From Enterobacter sp. 10-1 (GTDB lineage: Bacteria > Pseudomonadota > Gammaproteobacteria > Enterobacterales > Enterobacteriaceae): a stretch of DNA of 64,000 nucleotides. The translations under genes and the position numbers were made by a program. Below the pieces are notes generated by a model that worked only from the letters and a program-made list of their open reading frames with translations, searched no databases and was not told the origin of the DNA. The stretch lies in NCBI GenBank assembly GCA_002270295.1, contig NISF01000003.1, positions 731,692-795,691 of the forward strand. The letters run 5' to 3'. Position 1 is the stretch's first letter. Every line of letters begins with the position of its first letter. Positions 1 to 9,872 of this stretch are shown one piece after another.

Positions 1-1
1 C

Positions 2-3000
2 ATCAGCGGCGAGGCGGAGACCCTGCTGGCGCAGCTGTGGCGTGAGCTGCTGGCGGTGCCGCACGTTGCCGCGAGCGATAACTTCTTCAGCCTTGGCGGC
101 GACAGCCTGGTGGCAACCCGCCTGATGAGCCGACTACAACAGGCGGGTTTCCGTGGGGCGCTCTCGTCCCTGTTTAGCACCCCTGAGCTACGCCCGTTTG
201 CTGCCAGCCTGAAACGTGAAGCAACGGCGCAGCAGCCGGTGCTAACGCATGACGCGACCTGCCGCTACCAACCCTTCCCGCTGACCGATGTGCAGCAGGC
301 GTACTGGCTGGGCCGCCAGGAAGCGTTCACGCTCGGTGATATCGCGGCGCAGTGCTACAACGAATATGAACTGCCGGGTATGGACATCGCGCGCATGGAG
401 CAGGCATGGCATCAGCTGGTGCTGCGTCATGACATGCTACGTTGTCGCATCACCGCTGACGGCCAGCAGCAGATTATGCAGGAGGTGCCTTTCTACCACT
501 TCCGCCAGCATCACCTGGGCGCCGTTTCTTTGGATGAACTGCGTCAACAGATGGCGCGACAGAAACTGGCCCCCGACAGCGGGCGTCTCTACGACGTCCA
601 GGTCATCCATTACGGCGATCGCCAGCTGCGGCTGGCCGTGCTGCTCGACAACCTGATTGTCGATGGCCTCAGCATGCTGACGCTGTTCACCGAACTGTTC
701 CACTACTACCAGCATCCTGAGCAGCCTTTGCCGCCGCTCGGCGTGGAGTTCCGCGATTACCAATGCCTGCGCCAGCGGCAGGGGACGTCCTCTGAATCCC
801 TCCAGTACTGGCAGCAGCGGCTGGCTTCGTTGCCTGCCGCGCCTGCATTACCGACGCAGGTTGAACCGGAGACGCTGACTCAGCCTGTATTCCGCCGCCT
901 GCAGGCCCGGCTGGCAACGCCGCAGTGGCAAAAGATCCTGCAACGGGCGCGCCAGGCGCAAATTACCCCCTCCGTGCTGCTGTTGACCTGCTTCTCCGAG
1001 GTGTTGAGCCGCTGGAGCGGGCAGCGCTCGCTGGTGGTTAATATGACGCTGTTTGACCGCAAGCCGCTCCATCCTGATATCAACCGGGTCATCGGCGACT
1101 TTACCTCGCTGATACTGGCGGAATACCACGCCCGGGCGGATGAGAGCTGGCTTAGTCATGCCCAGCGGATGCAGGCGCAAATCTGGCGCGATTTGGATCA
1201 TCAGGAGGTCTCCGCTGTCAGCGTGATGCGGCAGCTGGCGCAGCATCATGGCGGTGAAACGCGAGGGGTGCCGGTGGTGTTCACCAGCATGCTCGGCGTG
1301 GCCGATGCGCTGGCGAAAGCCGCGCCCTGGCCCGATTTTACGCTGTCTCAGACGCCGCAGGTGTGGCTGGATCATCAGGTGATTGACCTCGAAGATGGCC
1401 TGCTGCTGAGCTGGGATTATCTGGAGGATCTGTTCCCGCCGCAGATGGTGGAGCAGATGTTTGCCAGCTATTGCGCGGCCCTGCAGCGGCTGGCCGACGA
1501 CGACTGGCAGCTGCCGCCGCCGCGCCAGCTGCCGCTCGCTCAGCGGAGCGTTCGCGAGCGGATCAATGCCACCGAAGCACCGCAGCAGGGCCCGGCGCTG
1601 CTGCATCAGGGCTTCTTTGAGCAGGCGCGTCGTCACCCGCAGCGGATAGCGCTGTGGGACGGGCAGAGCGGCGGCATCAGCTACGGCGAGCTGCGGGAAA
1701 GAGCGCTTGCGGTGGCGGCGGGTCTTCAGCAGCAGGGAGTTAACGAAGGCGACTGCGTGGCGATAGGTCTGCCGCGCGGCGTCGATCAGATAGCGGCGGT
1801 GCTGGGCGTACTGGCGGCGGGCGCCGCGTATCTGCCCGTCAATGGCAAACATCCGCCCGCCAGGCAGGCATTGTTATGCCGTAAAGCACAGGCGAAGCGG
1901 GCGATTGGCTGCGTGGACGGCGCCATATCTCTTCCTCTGCAGCAGCTACTCAACTGCGCGCCGCTGCCTGAGCCGGTGCTGCCCGATGTGGCCAGCCTGG
2001 CTTACATCATCTTTACCTCCGGATCGACCGGTGAACCCAAAGGCGTGGAAGTTGAACACCGCAGCGCCAGTAACACCGTCGACGACATTTGCCAGCGTTA
2101 TGCCATCCGCAGTCAGGATGTGTTTTTGGCAGTGGCCGCGCTCGATTTTGACCTGTCGGTTTTCGATATCTTCGGCGCATTGAGCCTGGGCGCGCAGCTG
2201 GTGCTCAGCGCGGAAGAAGAGCATCGCGATGCCGAGGGGTGGCTGGCGCTAATGCAGCAGCACCGGGTCAGCGTCTGGAACAGCGTCCCCACGCTGATGG
2301 AGATGACGATCGAAATCGCGCAGCTGCGCGGCGGTGAATTACCGGCGCTGCGTCTGGCATTGCTGTCAGGCGATTGGGTCAGTCCGGACATTGCCGCCCG
2401 GCTGGAACCTGTTGCGCCGCAGTGCCGGACCATTGCGCTGGGCGGGGCGACGGAAGCCGCCATCTGGTCCAACGCCTGGGCGGTTCCGGTCCGGCCGCCG
2501 CGCGACTGGACATCGGTCCCTTACGGTTTACCGCTGCGCAATCAGCAGTTCAGGGTGGTGGATGAACTGGGCTGCGATCTGCCGGACTGGGTGGCAGGTG
2601 AGCTGTGGATTGGCGGGATGGGGGTGGCGCGCGGGTACTGTGGCGATCGGAATCTGACCCAGGCCAGTTTTAGCGGCGACTACCCGCAGCGCTGGTATCG
2701 CACGGGCGACATGGGACGTTACCGCCCCGACGGCGTCCTCGAATTCCTCGGGCGACGCGATGGTCAGGTGAAGTTACGCGGCCACCGTATTGAACTGGGC
2801 GAAATTGAACAGCAGCTGCAGCGTTGTCCGGGGGTACGCCGCGCGGTGGTGTTACTCAAGGGGAACGGCGTCAGCGCCAGCCTGCACGCCTTCTATGAGG
2901 GCGGGACAGCGATCGACGAGGTGCAGCGCGGGCTGCGTAGCGTGTTGCCTGGCTGGGCGATCCCTGCGGCCATCACTTCTCTCAGCAGCTGGCCGCTCAC

Positions 3001-3331
3001 CGCTAACGGCAAAATCGACCGTAAGGCGCTGGCGCAGCTCACCGCTCAGGCTGCGGAAACCGCGCTGTCCCTGGACGACCCTCACCAGCAGGCGCTGGCG
3101 GACATCTGGCAGCAGGTGCTGGGCGCGCAGCCGGGCCATGCCAGCGAAAGCTTCTTCAGCGCTGGCGGTAATTCGCTACTGGGCACCCGCCTGGTCGCGC
3201 AAATCTGCAAACACTTCGGTATCCGTCTGACACTACGAGACTTTTTTGCTGACGCTACCCTCTCGGGCCTTTGCGCATCCGTCGAAAGGCATTTGACTGA
3301 CAAAAACAGTATGGAAGAAGGTTTATTGTGA
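2..3331 (+). CDS. Cysteine-activating NRPS (carrier-Cy-A-carrier), PchE/HMWP2-like, 5' end outside window
   Basis: Non-ribosomal peptide synthetase subunit that would load cysteine and cyclise it onto an aryl starter to form a thiazoline. The frame is open from base 2, so the true start lies upstream. In order: a carrier domain with GGDSL (Ser codon at 104, probably the aryl carrier), a heterocyclization domain with the DxxxxDxxS signature (DNLIVDGLS, nt 647-673), an adenylation domain (A3 FTSGSTGEPKG near 2015, A8 GQVKLRGHRIELGEIE, A10 TANGKIDRKAL) and a second carrier with GGNSL (Ser codon 3173). The specificity residues I read are D-L-F-N-L-S-L-I-W, close to the cysteine code of pyochelin and yersiniabactin synthetases. 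No epimerase or methyltransferase is embedded between A8 and A10, which differs from Pseudomonas aeruginosa PchE. The stop overlaps the next NRPS by 4 nt. Confidence 0.9.
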   Translation: MSGEAETLLAQLWRELLAVPHVAASDNFFSLGGDSLVATRLMSRLQQAGFRGALSSLFSTPELRPFAASLKREATAQQPVLTHDATCRYQPFPLTDVQQAYWLGRQEAFTLGDIAAQCYNEYELPGMDIARMEQAWHQLVLRHDMLRCRITADGQQQIMQEVPFYHFRQHHLGAVSLDELRQQMARQKLAPDSGRLYDVQVIHYGDRQLRLAVLLDNLIVDGLSMLTLFTELFHYYQHPEQPLPPLGVEFRDYQCLRQRQGTSSESLQYWQQRLASLPAAPALPTQVEPETLTQPVFRRLQARLATPQWQKILQRARQAQITPSVLLLTCFSEVLSRWSGQRSLVVNMTLFDRKPLHPDINRVIGDFTSLILAEYHARADESWLSHAQRMQAQIWRDLDHQEVSAVSVMRQLAQHHGGETRGVPVVFTSMLGVADALAKAAPWPDFTLSQTPQVWLDHQVIDLEDGLLLSWDYLEDLFPPQMVEQMFASYCAALQRLADDDWQLPPPRQLPLAQRSVRERINATEAPQQGPALLHQGFFEQARRHPQRIALWDGQSGGISYGELRERALAVAAGLQQQGVNEGDCVAIGLPRGVDQIAAVLGVLAAGAAYLPVNGKHPPARQALLCRKAQAKRAIGCVDGAISLPLQQLLNCAPLPEPVLPDVASLAYIIFTSGSTGEPKGVEVEHRSASNTVDDICQRYAIRSQDVFLAVAALDFDLSVFDIFGALSLGAQLVLSAEEEHRDAEGWLALMQQHRVSVWNSVPTLMEMTIEIAQLRGGELPALRLALLSGDWVSPDIAARLEPVAPQCRTIALGGATEAAIWSNAWAVPVRPPRDWTSVPYGLPLRNQQFRVVDELGCDLPDWVAGELWIGGMGVARGYCGDRNLTQASFSGDYPQRWYRTGDMGRYRPDGVLEFLGRRDGQVKLRGHRIELGEIEQQLQRCPGVRRAVVLLKGNGVSASLHAFYEGGTAIDEVQRGLRSVLPGWAIPAAITSLSSWPLTANGKIDRKALAQLTAQAAETALSLDDPHQQALADIWQQVLGAQPGHASESFFSAGGNSLLGTRLVAQICKHFGIRLTLRDFFADATLSGLCASVERHLTDKNSMEEGLL

Positions 3332-6300
3332 AAATTTCTGACGTTATCGTACGACTGGAAACTCAGGGCATTGAACTGTGGCAGGAGGAGAACAATCTGC
3401 GCTTTCGCGCGCCTGCGGGAGTGATGACCGAAGCCATTATGCAGGAATTGCGCGACTATAAACCGGCCATCCTCGACTGGCTCAGGCAGCAGGAGAGCGG
3501 GGCAGTGCTGCAAGCCGATCCCGATGCGCGTTTTACGCCTTTCCCCTTAACGGAGGCGCAGCAGGCCTATTTTGTCGGGCGCCATAGCGCGTTCGCGTTC
3601 GGCGGCGTCGCCTGTCGGGGATATCTGGAGATTTGTTTTGATCGGCCCGTCACGCCTGCGCAGCTCAGCCGGGCGCTTAATCAGCTGATTGCTCGCCACG
3701 ACATGTTGCGGGTGGTGATTGAGGAAGAGGGATTCCAGCGCGTTCTGCCGCAGGTGCCGCTATTCCAGCCGCAACAACACGAATGGCCAGACCTGCCAAC
3801 CACAGAAATCGGGGCGCGTATCGCTGAGTTGCGCGAAGCGATGCTGGCTGCCCCGGCGGATTACCAGCGCTGGCCGCTTTTTGCTGCGACCACTATCTTC
3901 GCGGCAGGACAAACCCGCCTGCTGTTGTCGATTGAGCTGATCCTGGTGGATTCCGCCAGCCTTTATCTGCTGGTGGATGAACTGGATCAACTGCTGTTTG
4001 CGCCAGGGACGCTGCTGCCCGCGCCCTCGTTGGGTTTCCGTGACTACGTGATTGCCCGGCGCGCAGCGCGCCAGGGCGCGCGCTACCGTAAGGCGCAGCA
4101 ATACTGGCGGGAGCGCATCCCTGAGCTCCCCAATGCTCCGGCCTTGCCAGCTAGCGCCGCCGCTGAGAAAGCCACATTTGTCCGTCGCCATCTGCGCTTG
4201 TCCCATCAACAGCGTCAGCGGCTGAACCAGCTGGCCGCGAAGGCACAGGTAACGCTGAACGCGCTGCTGCTGGGGGCGTTCTCACAGGTGATGGGGTTCT
4301 ACAGCGACAGTCGCCACTTCACGCTTAACCTGCCCATTTTCCGCCGTGAGGGGCAGCATCGTGACCTTGAACGGGTGGTCGGGGATTTCACCTCTGTCAC
4401 GCTGCTGGAGGTCGATCTGCGTGGGGATGAGGTGTTTGCCAGGCAGCTGCTGACCCTCAATCAGCGCCTGTTTGCCGATCTCGACCATAGCGCGTTCTCA
4501 GGCCTTGAAGCGTTGAGTGAACTGTCACGCCATCACGGTGAGGCGGTGCTGATGCCCGTGGTGTTTACCAGCACGCTCGGCCAGGGGGAACGGCAGGAGG
4601 CCCCGGCGCGCTATCGTATCGCGCAGGGTTTAACCCAAACCCCGCAGGTGTTGATTGACTGCCAGGTCACCGCCCAGCCCGATGGCATGATGCTGGCGTG
4701 GGACTCGCGCGAGGGGCTATTCCCCGAGCAGTTTATTGAACACGCGTTTAATGCCTTCAGCGGTTTAATCCAGCGGCTGCTGGAGGACGGCGAGTCTTGC
4801 CTTAACCAGCGTCAGCTGCTGACGCTGCCTGCGGCACAAGCCGCCGTTCGCCAACGGACTAACGCGGATAGCCAGCCAGATTTCGCCCGGCTGCTACAGC
4901 AGGGGTTCCTGGATAAGGCGGAACGGCAGCCGGATGCCATTGCGCTGTGGGACGATGAAGGGAGCCTGACTTACGGCGAACTGGCCGCCCGGGCTTACGG
5001 ACTGGCGGCGGATTTGCAGCGGGCGGGGCACTGTCCAGGCGAAGCCGTCGCGGTGATGTGCGGGAAAGGGCGCGCCCATGCGCTCGCCCCTCTTGCCATC
5101 CTGCTGAATGGCGGGTGCTATGTACCGGTTGATGCGCAACAGCCTGCCCGCCGCCGGGAGGCGATTTTGCGTAACGCCGGGGTGCGCCGGGCAATCTGTG
5201 ACGATCCGGAACAATTACCTGAGGACGTAGATCCGATCGCCTGGCGTACGGAGACGTCCGCTGGTGATTTCCAGCCGCTCAGAATCGGTCTCCATCAGCC
5301 TGCCTATATTATCTATACCTCCGGGTCGACCGGTGAACCGAAAGGCGTGGTCATCAACCATCATGCCGCCTGGAATACGATTGCCGATATCAACCGTCGC
5401 TTTGCGGTGAGCGCCCGGGATCGGGTCCTGGCGGTCGCTAACCTGAGTTTCGATCTGTCAGTGTACGATCTGTTTGGCGTGCTGGCGGCGGGAGGCGCTC
5501 TGGTCTATCCGCAGGAAGCGAGAAAAGCGGATCCTTCACACTGGGCTGAATGCATCACTCAATATGGCGTCACGCTATGGAACAGCGTGCCGGCCCAGCT
5601 GCAGATGCTGGCCGATACGCAACAGCCCCTGCCGACGCTACGCCTGGCGCTGGTATCGGGAGACTGGGTTCCACTCAATCTGCTGGAACAACTGCGGGCC
5701 ATCTCAGCCGATGGTCAACTGATAGCGCTGGGAGGCGCGACTGAAGCGGCAATCTGGTCGGTATTCCATCCGGTCACGCACGTCGCGCCGTCCTGGCAGA
5801 GCATTCCGTATGGTAAGCCGTTGGCCAATCAGCAACTGCATATTGTTGATGAGAGCCTGCACGACCGCCCTGACTGGGTCAGCGGCGAGATCGCCATCAG
5901 CGGTGACGGGCTGGCGGATTGTTACTGGATGGACAGAGAGAAGACCGCCGCGCGTTTTGTGACCCGCGATGACGGGCGGCGCCTGTACCTGACCGGAGAT
6001 CGGGGGCGGTACTGGCCGGATGGCAACATCGAGTTTCTGGGGCGGGTCGATAACCAGGTCAAAATCCGCGGACACCGCGTTGAGCTGGGTGAAATCGCCG
6101 CGGCGATGCGCCAACACCCGGCTGTCGCCGATGCTGCCGTATGCCTGACGGAAGGTCATGGCACCGCCAGTAATCTGCTGGGATTCGCGGAACTGGCGGC
6201 GGGCGAGCAGCCCGGCAGTCGGCCGGCGATGGAAAGCGCCCGGCAGCGTGCGCGACATATTGAACAGCAGATTGATGGTGAAGCTTTCGAGGCGTTAATG

Positions 6301-8745
6301 GCGGGAGCGGATCGCGTGGCGATTCTCGCGATGTCCGATCGCCTGCGTCAGGATGGCCTGTTCGCCACGATCGCTTCCCGTCACTCGCTGGAAGAGATCT
6401 ATCATGCGACCGGGGTGGCGGAGGTTCATCAGCGACTGCTGCGCCGCTGGCTGGCCGGATTGGTCAGCGCCGGTGCGCTCACCCAGGACGCGCAGGGACG
6501 CTACGCAGACCTGATCCCCTGCGATGCGGCCACGTTGCAGCAGTGCTGGCACGAGGTGGAACAGCTTGAGCAGCGTGCCGGTTATGGCAGCCAGACGTTG
6601 CACTATATCCGCGTTTGCAGCGATTGCCTGAGCGGGCTGCTGCGTGGCGAAACCGATGTCCGCGGTATTCTGTTCCCGGAAGGCGAGCTGTCGACCGCCC
6701 ACGCGGCCTACCGGGATAACCTGGTCAGTCAGAGCATGAACGCGATCGTGATTGCGGCGATCTCGGCGCTGGCGGCTTCCAGCGCCCGCCCGTTACGGGT
6801 GCTGGAAGTGGGGGCCGGCGTGGCGGGGACCGCCAGCGATTTGGTGCCTGCTCTGGCGCCCTGGCAGCCTGAATACTGGTTTACCGATCTGTCAGAGTTC
6901 TTCCTCGTTGAAGCGCGTAAGCTTTTCGCCCCTTATCCGTGGATGCACTACGGCATTTTTGACATGAACGAAGATGCCGGGCGGCAGGGGATGGCGGCGA
7001 ATAGCTTTGATGTGATCCTGTGCGCCAACGTGCTGCATAACGCCCGCAACGCCGGTGACGTGCTGGCGCAATTCTCCTCATTGCTGGCGCCCGGCGGTAC
7101 GCTGGTGTTTATCGAACCTTTCCGTCGTCATAACTACCCGCTGCTGGTTTCGATGGAGTTCTTCCCGGAGCTGACGGGCTTTACGGACCTGCGCGCCAAC
7201 ACCGATCAAACGTTCTTCACCCGCGAGCAGTGGCTTGACCTGCTGGCGCAGGCGGGGGCGACGATATCCGATTGCGCCCCGCCGGCGGAAAGCGCGCTGT
7301 CCAGCTCCGGGCAGGGGGTATTTATCGCCCGGTTCAAAACGGACCGCGCCAGCCTCCGCCGCGATGAGCTGCGGGATTTTCTGCGCGATCGGCTGCCGGG
7401 CTATATGGTGCCTGCGCATCTACATCTGCTGGATCGTCTGCCGCGTACGGCTAACGGTAAAACCGATCGTCAGCGGCTGCTGAGCGCCGCGCCGCAGCAG
7501 CTGACCAGGGCGGAGCAGGCAGGCAGCGGTAACGCCCCGCGCGATGCGCTGGAACAGCAGATTGCCGCCGTCTGGGCGGAAGTATTGGGAGTGGCGGACG
7601 TGCAGCGCGATGCTGACTTCTATGCGCTGGGCGGCGATTCCCTGCTGTTATCACGCATGATCGGACGTCTGCGCGCCCGGGTCGCGGCGGCGGCTCATTT
7701 CGAATGGGAAACCCTGCTGCGCCATCTGCTGCGGGAATCCACGGTGATGGCGCTGGCGGATTTGCTACGCAGCAGCGCGACGCAGAGTGAGCAGCAACAG
7801 CAGGCTCGCGCCGTGCTGGTTCCACTGTGGGGCCCGCAGGATTATCACCGCCACTGCTGCGTGCTGCTTCACGCCGGTACGGGCAATCTCCAGCCGTATC
7901 AGCATCTGCTGGCGAGCCTGGACAAGTCGCTATTTGCCCGCGGCGTAGGTCTCGAACTGCCCAGCCAGCAGGCGTTTATGGCGCTGGCGCCGCATGAGGC
8001 GTTGGTTACGCTGGCCGGCCACTATGCCGATGCGTTGTCAGCGCAGGGGGAAAGCTTCACTTTGCTGGGATATTGCCTCGGTGGCTTGCTGGCCGCGGAA
8101 ATCGCCCGTCAGCTCAGCGAGCGCGGCAAAAACGTGCGCGAGCTGGTGGTCATCAGCGCGTATCAGCCGCCGCAGGTGGATGACGCGCGGCTGGTGGATT
8201 ACGTGTTTGCCCGCGCGATCGGGGCCGACCTGGAGAAACTGGGGCTGCCGCAGGAGCCGGCGCTGGCCGCCGCCGTGAGCGCTATCCTGCAACGGACCCC
8301 GCAGCGTATCGCCGAAGACGCATTTGATTGCCTCGACGACCATTCGCAGGTCGCGCAGGCGCTGACGCGCTGGTTCCAGCAGCCGCAGGCCGTTCGCCTG
8401 CAAGCATTGCAGACGGCCGGCATGGCCCAGGGAGCCTACCATCAGGAAGATGAAGCCAGCGCGTTGTTTGCGAGTCGTTACGCCCTGTTCGGACACAGCA
8501 TGGCGTCAGTGGGGCAATATCGCCCCGATCCCTGGTTTGGTAAAACCATCCTGGTGCGTAACAGCGAAAGCGATCCTCTCTTGCCCGGTACGCCCGGCGA
8601 CGTCCACGACTACTGGCGCCGGCTGTGCCTGGGTGAACTCATTGTTGAAGATACGCCCGGCGACCATTTTAGCTGCCTGGCTCGTCAGCATGCGCCCGCC
8701 CTGGCTGCGCTGATCGCGCGCCACACCGCGCCGGGAGAAGCCTGA
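3328..8745 (+). CDS. Terminal cysteine NRPS (docking-Cy-A-MT-carrier-TE), PchF-like
   Basis: Second synthetase, 1805 aa, which would add and cyclise a second cysteine, methylate it and release the product. Domains: TubC-type N-terminal docking (1-52), heterocyclization (about 70-480), adenylation (YTSGSTGEPKG), a SAM methyltransferase inserted between A8 and A10 (LEVGAGVAG near residue 1158), a carrier with GGDSL (Ser 1438) and a thioesterase (GYCLGG, Cys 1583; His in PGDHF near the C-terminus). The specificity residues read D-L-Y-N-L-S-L-I-W, the cysteine code. Two oddities: the Cy signature is ELILVDSAS (residues 203-211), with Glu for the first Asp, and the thioesterase nucleophile is Cys rather than Ser. 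The order matches PchF, whose methyltransferase N-methylates the thiazolidine. Confidence 0.92.
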   Translation: MKISDVIVRLETQGIELWQEENNLRFRAPAGVMTEAIMQELRDYKPAILDWLRQQESGAVLQADPDARFTPFPLTEAQQAYFVGRHSAFAFGGVACRGYLEICFDRPVTPAQLSRALNQLIARHDMLRVVIEEEGFQRVLPQVPLFQPQQHEWPDLPTTEIGARIAELREAMLAAPADYQRWPLFAATTIFAAGQTRLLLSIELILVDSASLYLLVDELDQLLFAPGTLLPAPSLGFRDYVIARRAARQGARYRKAQQYWRERIPELPNAPALPASAAAEKATFVRRHLRLSHQQRQRLNQLAAKAQVTLNALLLGAFSQVMGFYSDSRHFTLNLPIFRREGQHRDLERVVGDFTSVTLLEVDLRGDEVFARQLLTLNQRLFADLDHSAFSGLEALSELSRHHGEAVLMPVVFTSTLGQGERQEAPARYRIAQGLTQTPQVLIDCQVTAQPDGMMLAWDSREGLFPEQFIEHAFNAFSGLIQRLLEDGESCLNQRQLLTLPAAQAAVRQRTNADSQPDFARLLQQGFLDKAERQPDAIALWDDEGSLTYGELAARAYGLAADLQRAGHCPGEAVAVMCGKGRAHALAPLAILLNGGCYVPVDAQQPARRREAILRNAGVRRAICDDPEQLPEDVDPIAWRTETSAGDFQPLRIGLHQPAYIIYTSGSTGEPKGVVINHHAAWNTIADINRRFAVSARDRVLAVANLSFDLSVYDLFGVLAAGGALVYPQEARKADPSHWAECITQYGVTLWNSVPAQLQMLADTQQPLPTLRLALVSGDWVPLNLLEQLRAISADGQLIALGGATEAAIWSVFHPVTHVAPSWQSIPYGKPLANQQLHIVDESLHDRPDWVSGEIAISGDGLADCYWMDREKTAARFVTRDDGRRLYLTGDRGRYWPDGNIEFLGRVDNQVKIRGHRVELGEIAAAMRQHPAVADAAVCLTEGHGTASNLLGFAELAAGEQPGSRPAMESARQRARHIEQQIDGEAFEALMAGADRVAILAMSDRLRQDGLFATIASRHSLEEIYHATGVAEVHQRLLRRWLAGLVSAGALTQDAQGRYADLIPCDAATLQQCWHEVEQLEQRAGYGSQTLHYIRVCSDCLSGLLRGETDVRGILFPEGELSTAHAAYRDNLVSQSMNAIVIAAISALAASSARPLRVLEVGAGVAGTASDLVPALAPWQPEYWFTDLSEFFLVEARKLFAPYPWMHYGIFDMNEDAGRQGMAANSFDVILCANVLHNARNAGDVLAQFSSLLAPGGTLVFIEPFRRHNYPLLVSMEFFPELTGFTDLRANTDQTFFTREQWLDLLAQAGATISDCAPPAESALSSSGQGVFIARFKTDRASLRRDELRDFLRDRLPGYMVPAHLHLLDRLPRTANGKTDRQRLLSAAPQQLTRAEQAGSGNAPRDALEQQIAAVWAEVLGVADVQRDADFYALGGDSLLLSRMIGRLRARVAAAAHFEWETLLRHLLRESTVMALADLLRSSATQSEQQQQARAVLVPLWGPQDYHRHCCVLLHAGTGNLQPYQHLLASLDKSLFARGVGLELPSQQAFMALAPHEALVTLAGHYADALSAQGESFTLLGYCLGGLLAAEIARQLSERGKNVRELVVISAYQPPQVDDARLVDYVFARAIGADLEKLGLPQEPALAAAVSAILQRTPQRIAEDAFDCLDDHSQVAQALTRWFQQPQAVRLQALQTAGMAQGAYHQEDEASALFASRYALFGHSMASVGQYRPDPWFGKTILVRNSESDPLLPGTPGDVHDYWRRLCLGELIVEDTPGDHFSCLARQHAPALAALIARHTAPGEA

Positions 8746-9872
8746 TGAACGACAACATCATCGCGGTACTCGGCGCCACCGGCGGCGCAGGGCGCTATGT
8801 CAGCCGCTGGCTGGCTCAGGCCGGATTTGCATTGCGGCTCGGCGGTCGCCGTCGCGATCCCTTACGGCAGCTGGCGACACGGCTGGATGCGGAAGCTCAG
8901 CTGGTGGATCTATGGCAGGAGGCGGCGCTTCGCGAGTTTTGCCGGGGTTGCGTCGCGGTGGTGAACTGCGCCGGTCCCTCCTATCAGGTGCTCGATCGGG
9001 TGGCGCGTGCTGCCGCCTCGGCGCATGCGCATTATGTGGATGTCTCAGGCGATGGCCCGGCGTGGCATCTGTTACAGCGGCAACCTGCCGGCGATAAGCG
9101 CTGGACTGCGGTGCTCTCCGCCGGGATGTTGCCCGGGCTGGCGAATCTGGTCCCGGGCTGGATGAGCCAGCGTGCTGGCGGCGATCTGACGGTCTACAGC
9201 GGCGGTATTGAGCGGGTGAGCGGCGCGGCTGCCGCCGATCTGGTGCTGTCGTTAAATGAACAATGCAATGCGTTGCAGGGCAGCGATTACTGGTACGGAG
9301 AGGCCGGTGCCGGCTGGCGGCTCGGCCGTCGCGCACGCCACGTTCTGTCAACGCAGCAGACGGATACGCTGGCGCATTTCACCGGCCACGTTACGTTACT
9401 GCCCTGGCTGAGCGCCGACGCCGAGCGGCTGGCGCTGCGCCATCATCTCTCCGCTCTGAGCTGGTACAACGTTTTCAGCGGTCAATGCCTGCGGGAAACC
9501 CTGACCGGGCTGCGCGGCAAGGTGGATGGCACATCGCAGAGTCTCGCGCTTGCCCGTGCAGCGGTGGAGAAGGCCAGTGAAATTGATCTGGCGGGCTACG
9601 CCCCTTATTACCAGATGGTGTTTGACTGGCAGCAGGAGGGGGAGCGGCGTCGGCGCGTCGTGGTGCGCACGGACAGCAGCCTGGCGCTCACCGCCGCCAC
9701 CGCCGTCAGTACCGTTCTGAGCCTGATGCGCGGCGAGATTGCGCCGGGCGTGCATTTTGCCGATGGTGTACTGCACCCGGCGACCGTGCTGGCTGATATC
9801 ACGCGGCTGCATGCGGGCACCCACATCAGCCAGTATCTGCCGGATATGCAGCCAGAGCAGGGGGTGATATGA
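8745..9872 (+). CDS. Saccharopine dehydrogenase-like NAD(P)-dependent reductase (possible PchK-type thiazoline reductase)
   Basis: 375-aa oxidoreductase with an N-terminal Rossmann motif (VLGATGGAGRYV, residues 8-19) and a saccharopine-reductase-like layout (VVNCAGP, YVDVSGD). Its ATG shares one base with the stop of the terminal NRPS, so it is translationally coupled to it. Position and fold suggest reduction of a thiazoline to a thiazolidine or release of an intermediate. From memory, the enantio-pyochelin cluster of Pseudomonas protegens uses a reductase (PchK) unrelated to PchG, and this protein could be its counterpart. I could not test that assignment. A PchG/Irp3-type reductase follows directly, so the two probably act at different steps or rings. 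Confidence 0.7.
   Translation: MNDNIIAVLGATGGAGRYVSRWLAQAGFALRLGGRRRDPLRQLATRLDAEAQLVDLWQEAALREFCRGCVAVVNCAGPSYQVLDRVARAAASAHAHYVDVSGDGPAWHLLQRQPAGDKRWTAVLSAGMLPGLANLVPGWMSQRAGGDLTVYSGGIERVSGAAAADLVLSLNEQCNALQGSDYWYGEAGAGWRLGRRARHVLSTQQTDTLAHFTGHVTLLPWLSADAERLALRHHLSALSWYNVFSGQCLRETLTGLRGKVDGTSQSLALARAAVEKASEIDLAGYAPYYQMVFDWQQEGERRRRVVVRTDSSLALTAATAVSTVLSLMRGEIAPGVHFADGVLHPATVLADITRLHAGTHISQYLPDMQPEQGVI

Noticed and set aside
848..1852. 334-aa minus-strand open frame inside the first NRPS
   Set aside because: Antisense shadow of a GC-rich gene: no ribosome site, His/Arg/Gln-rich composition and no recognisable domain.
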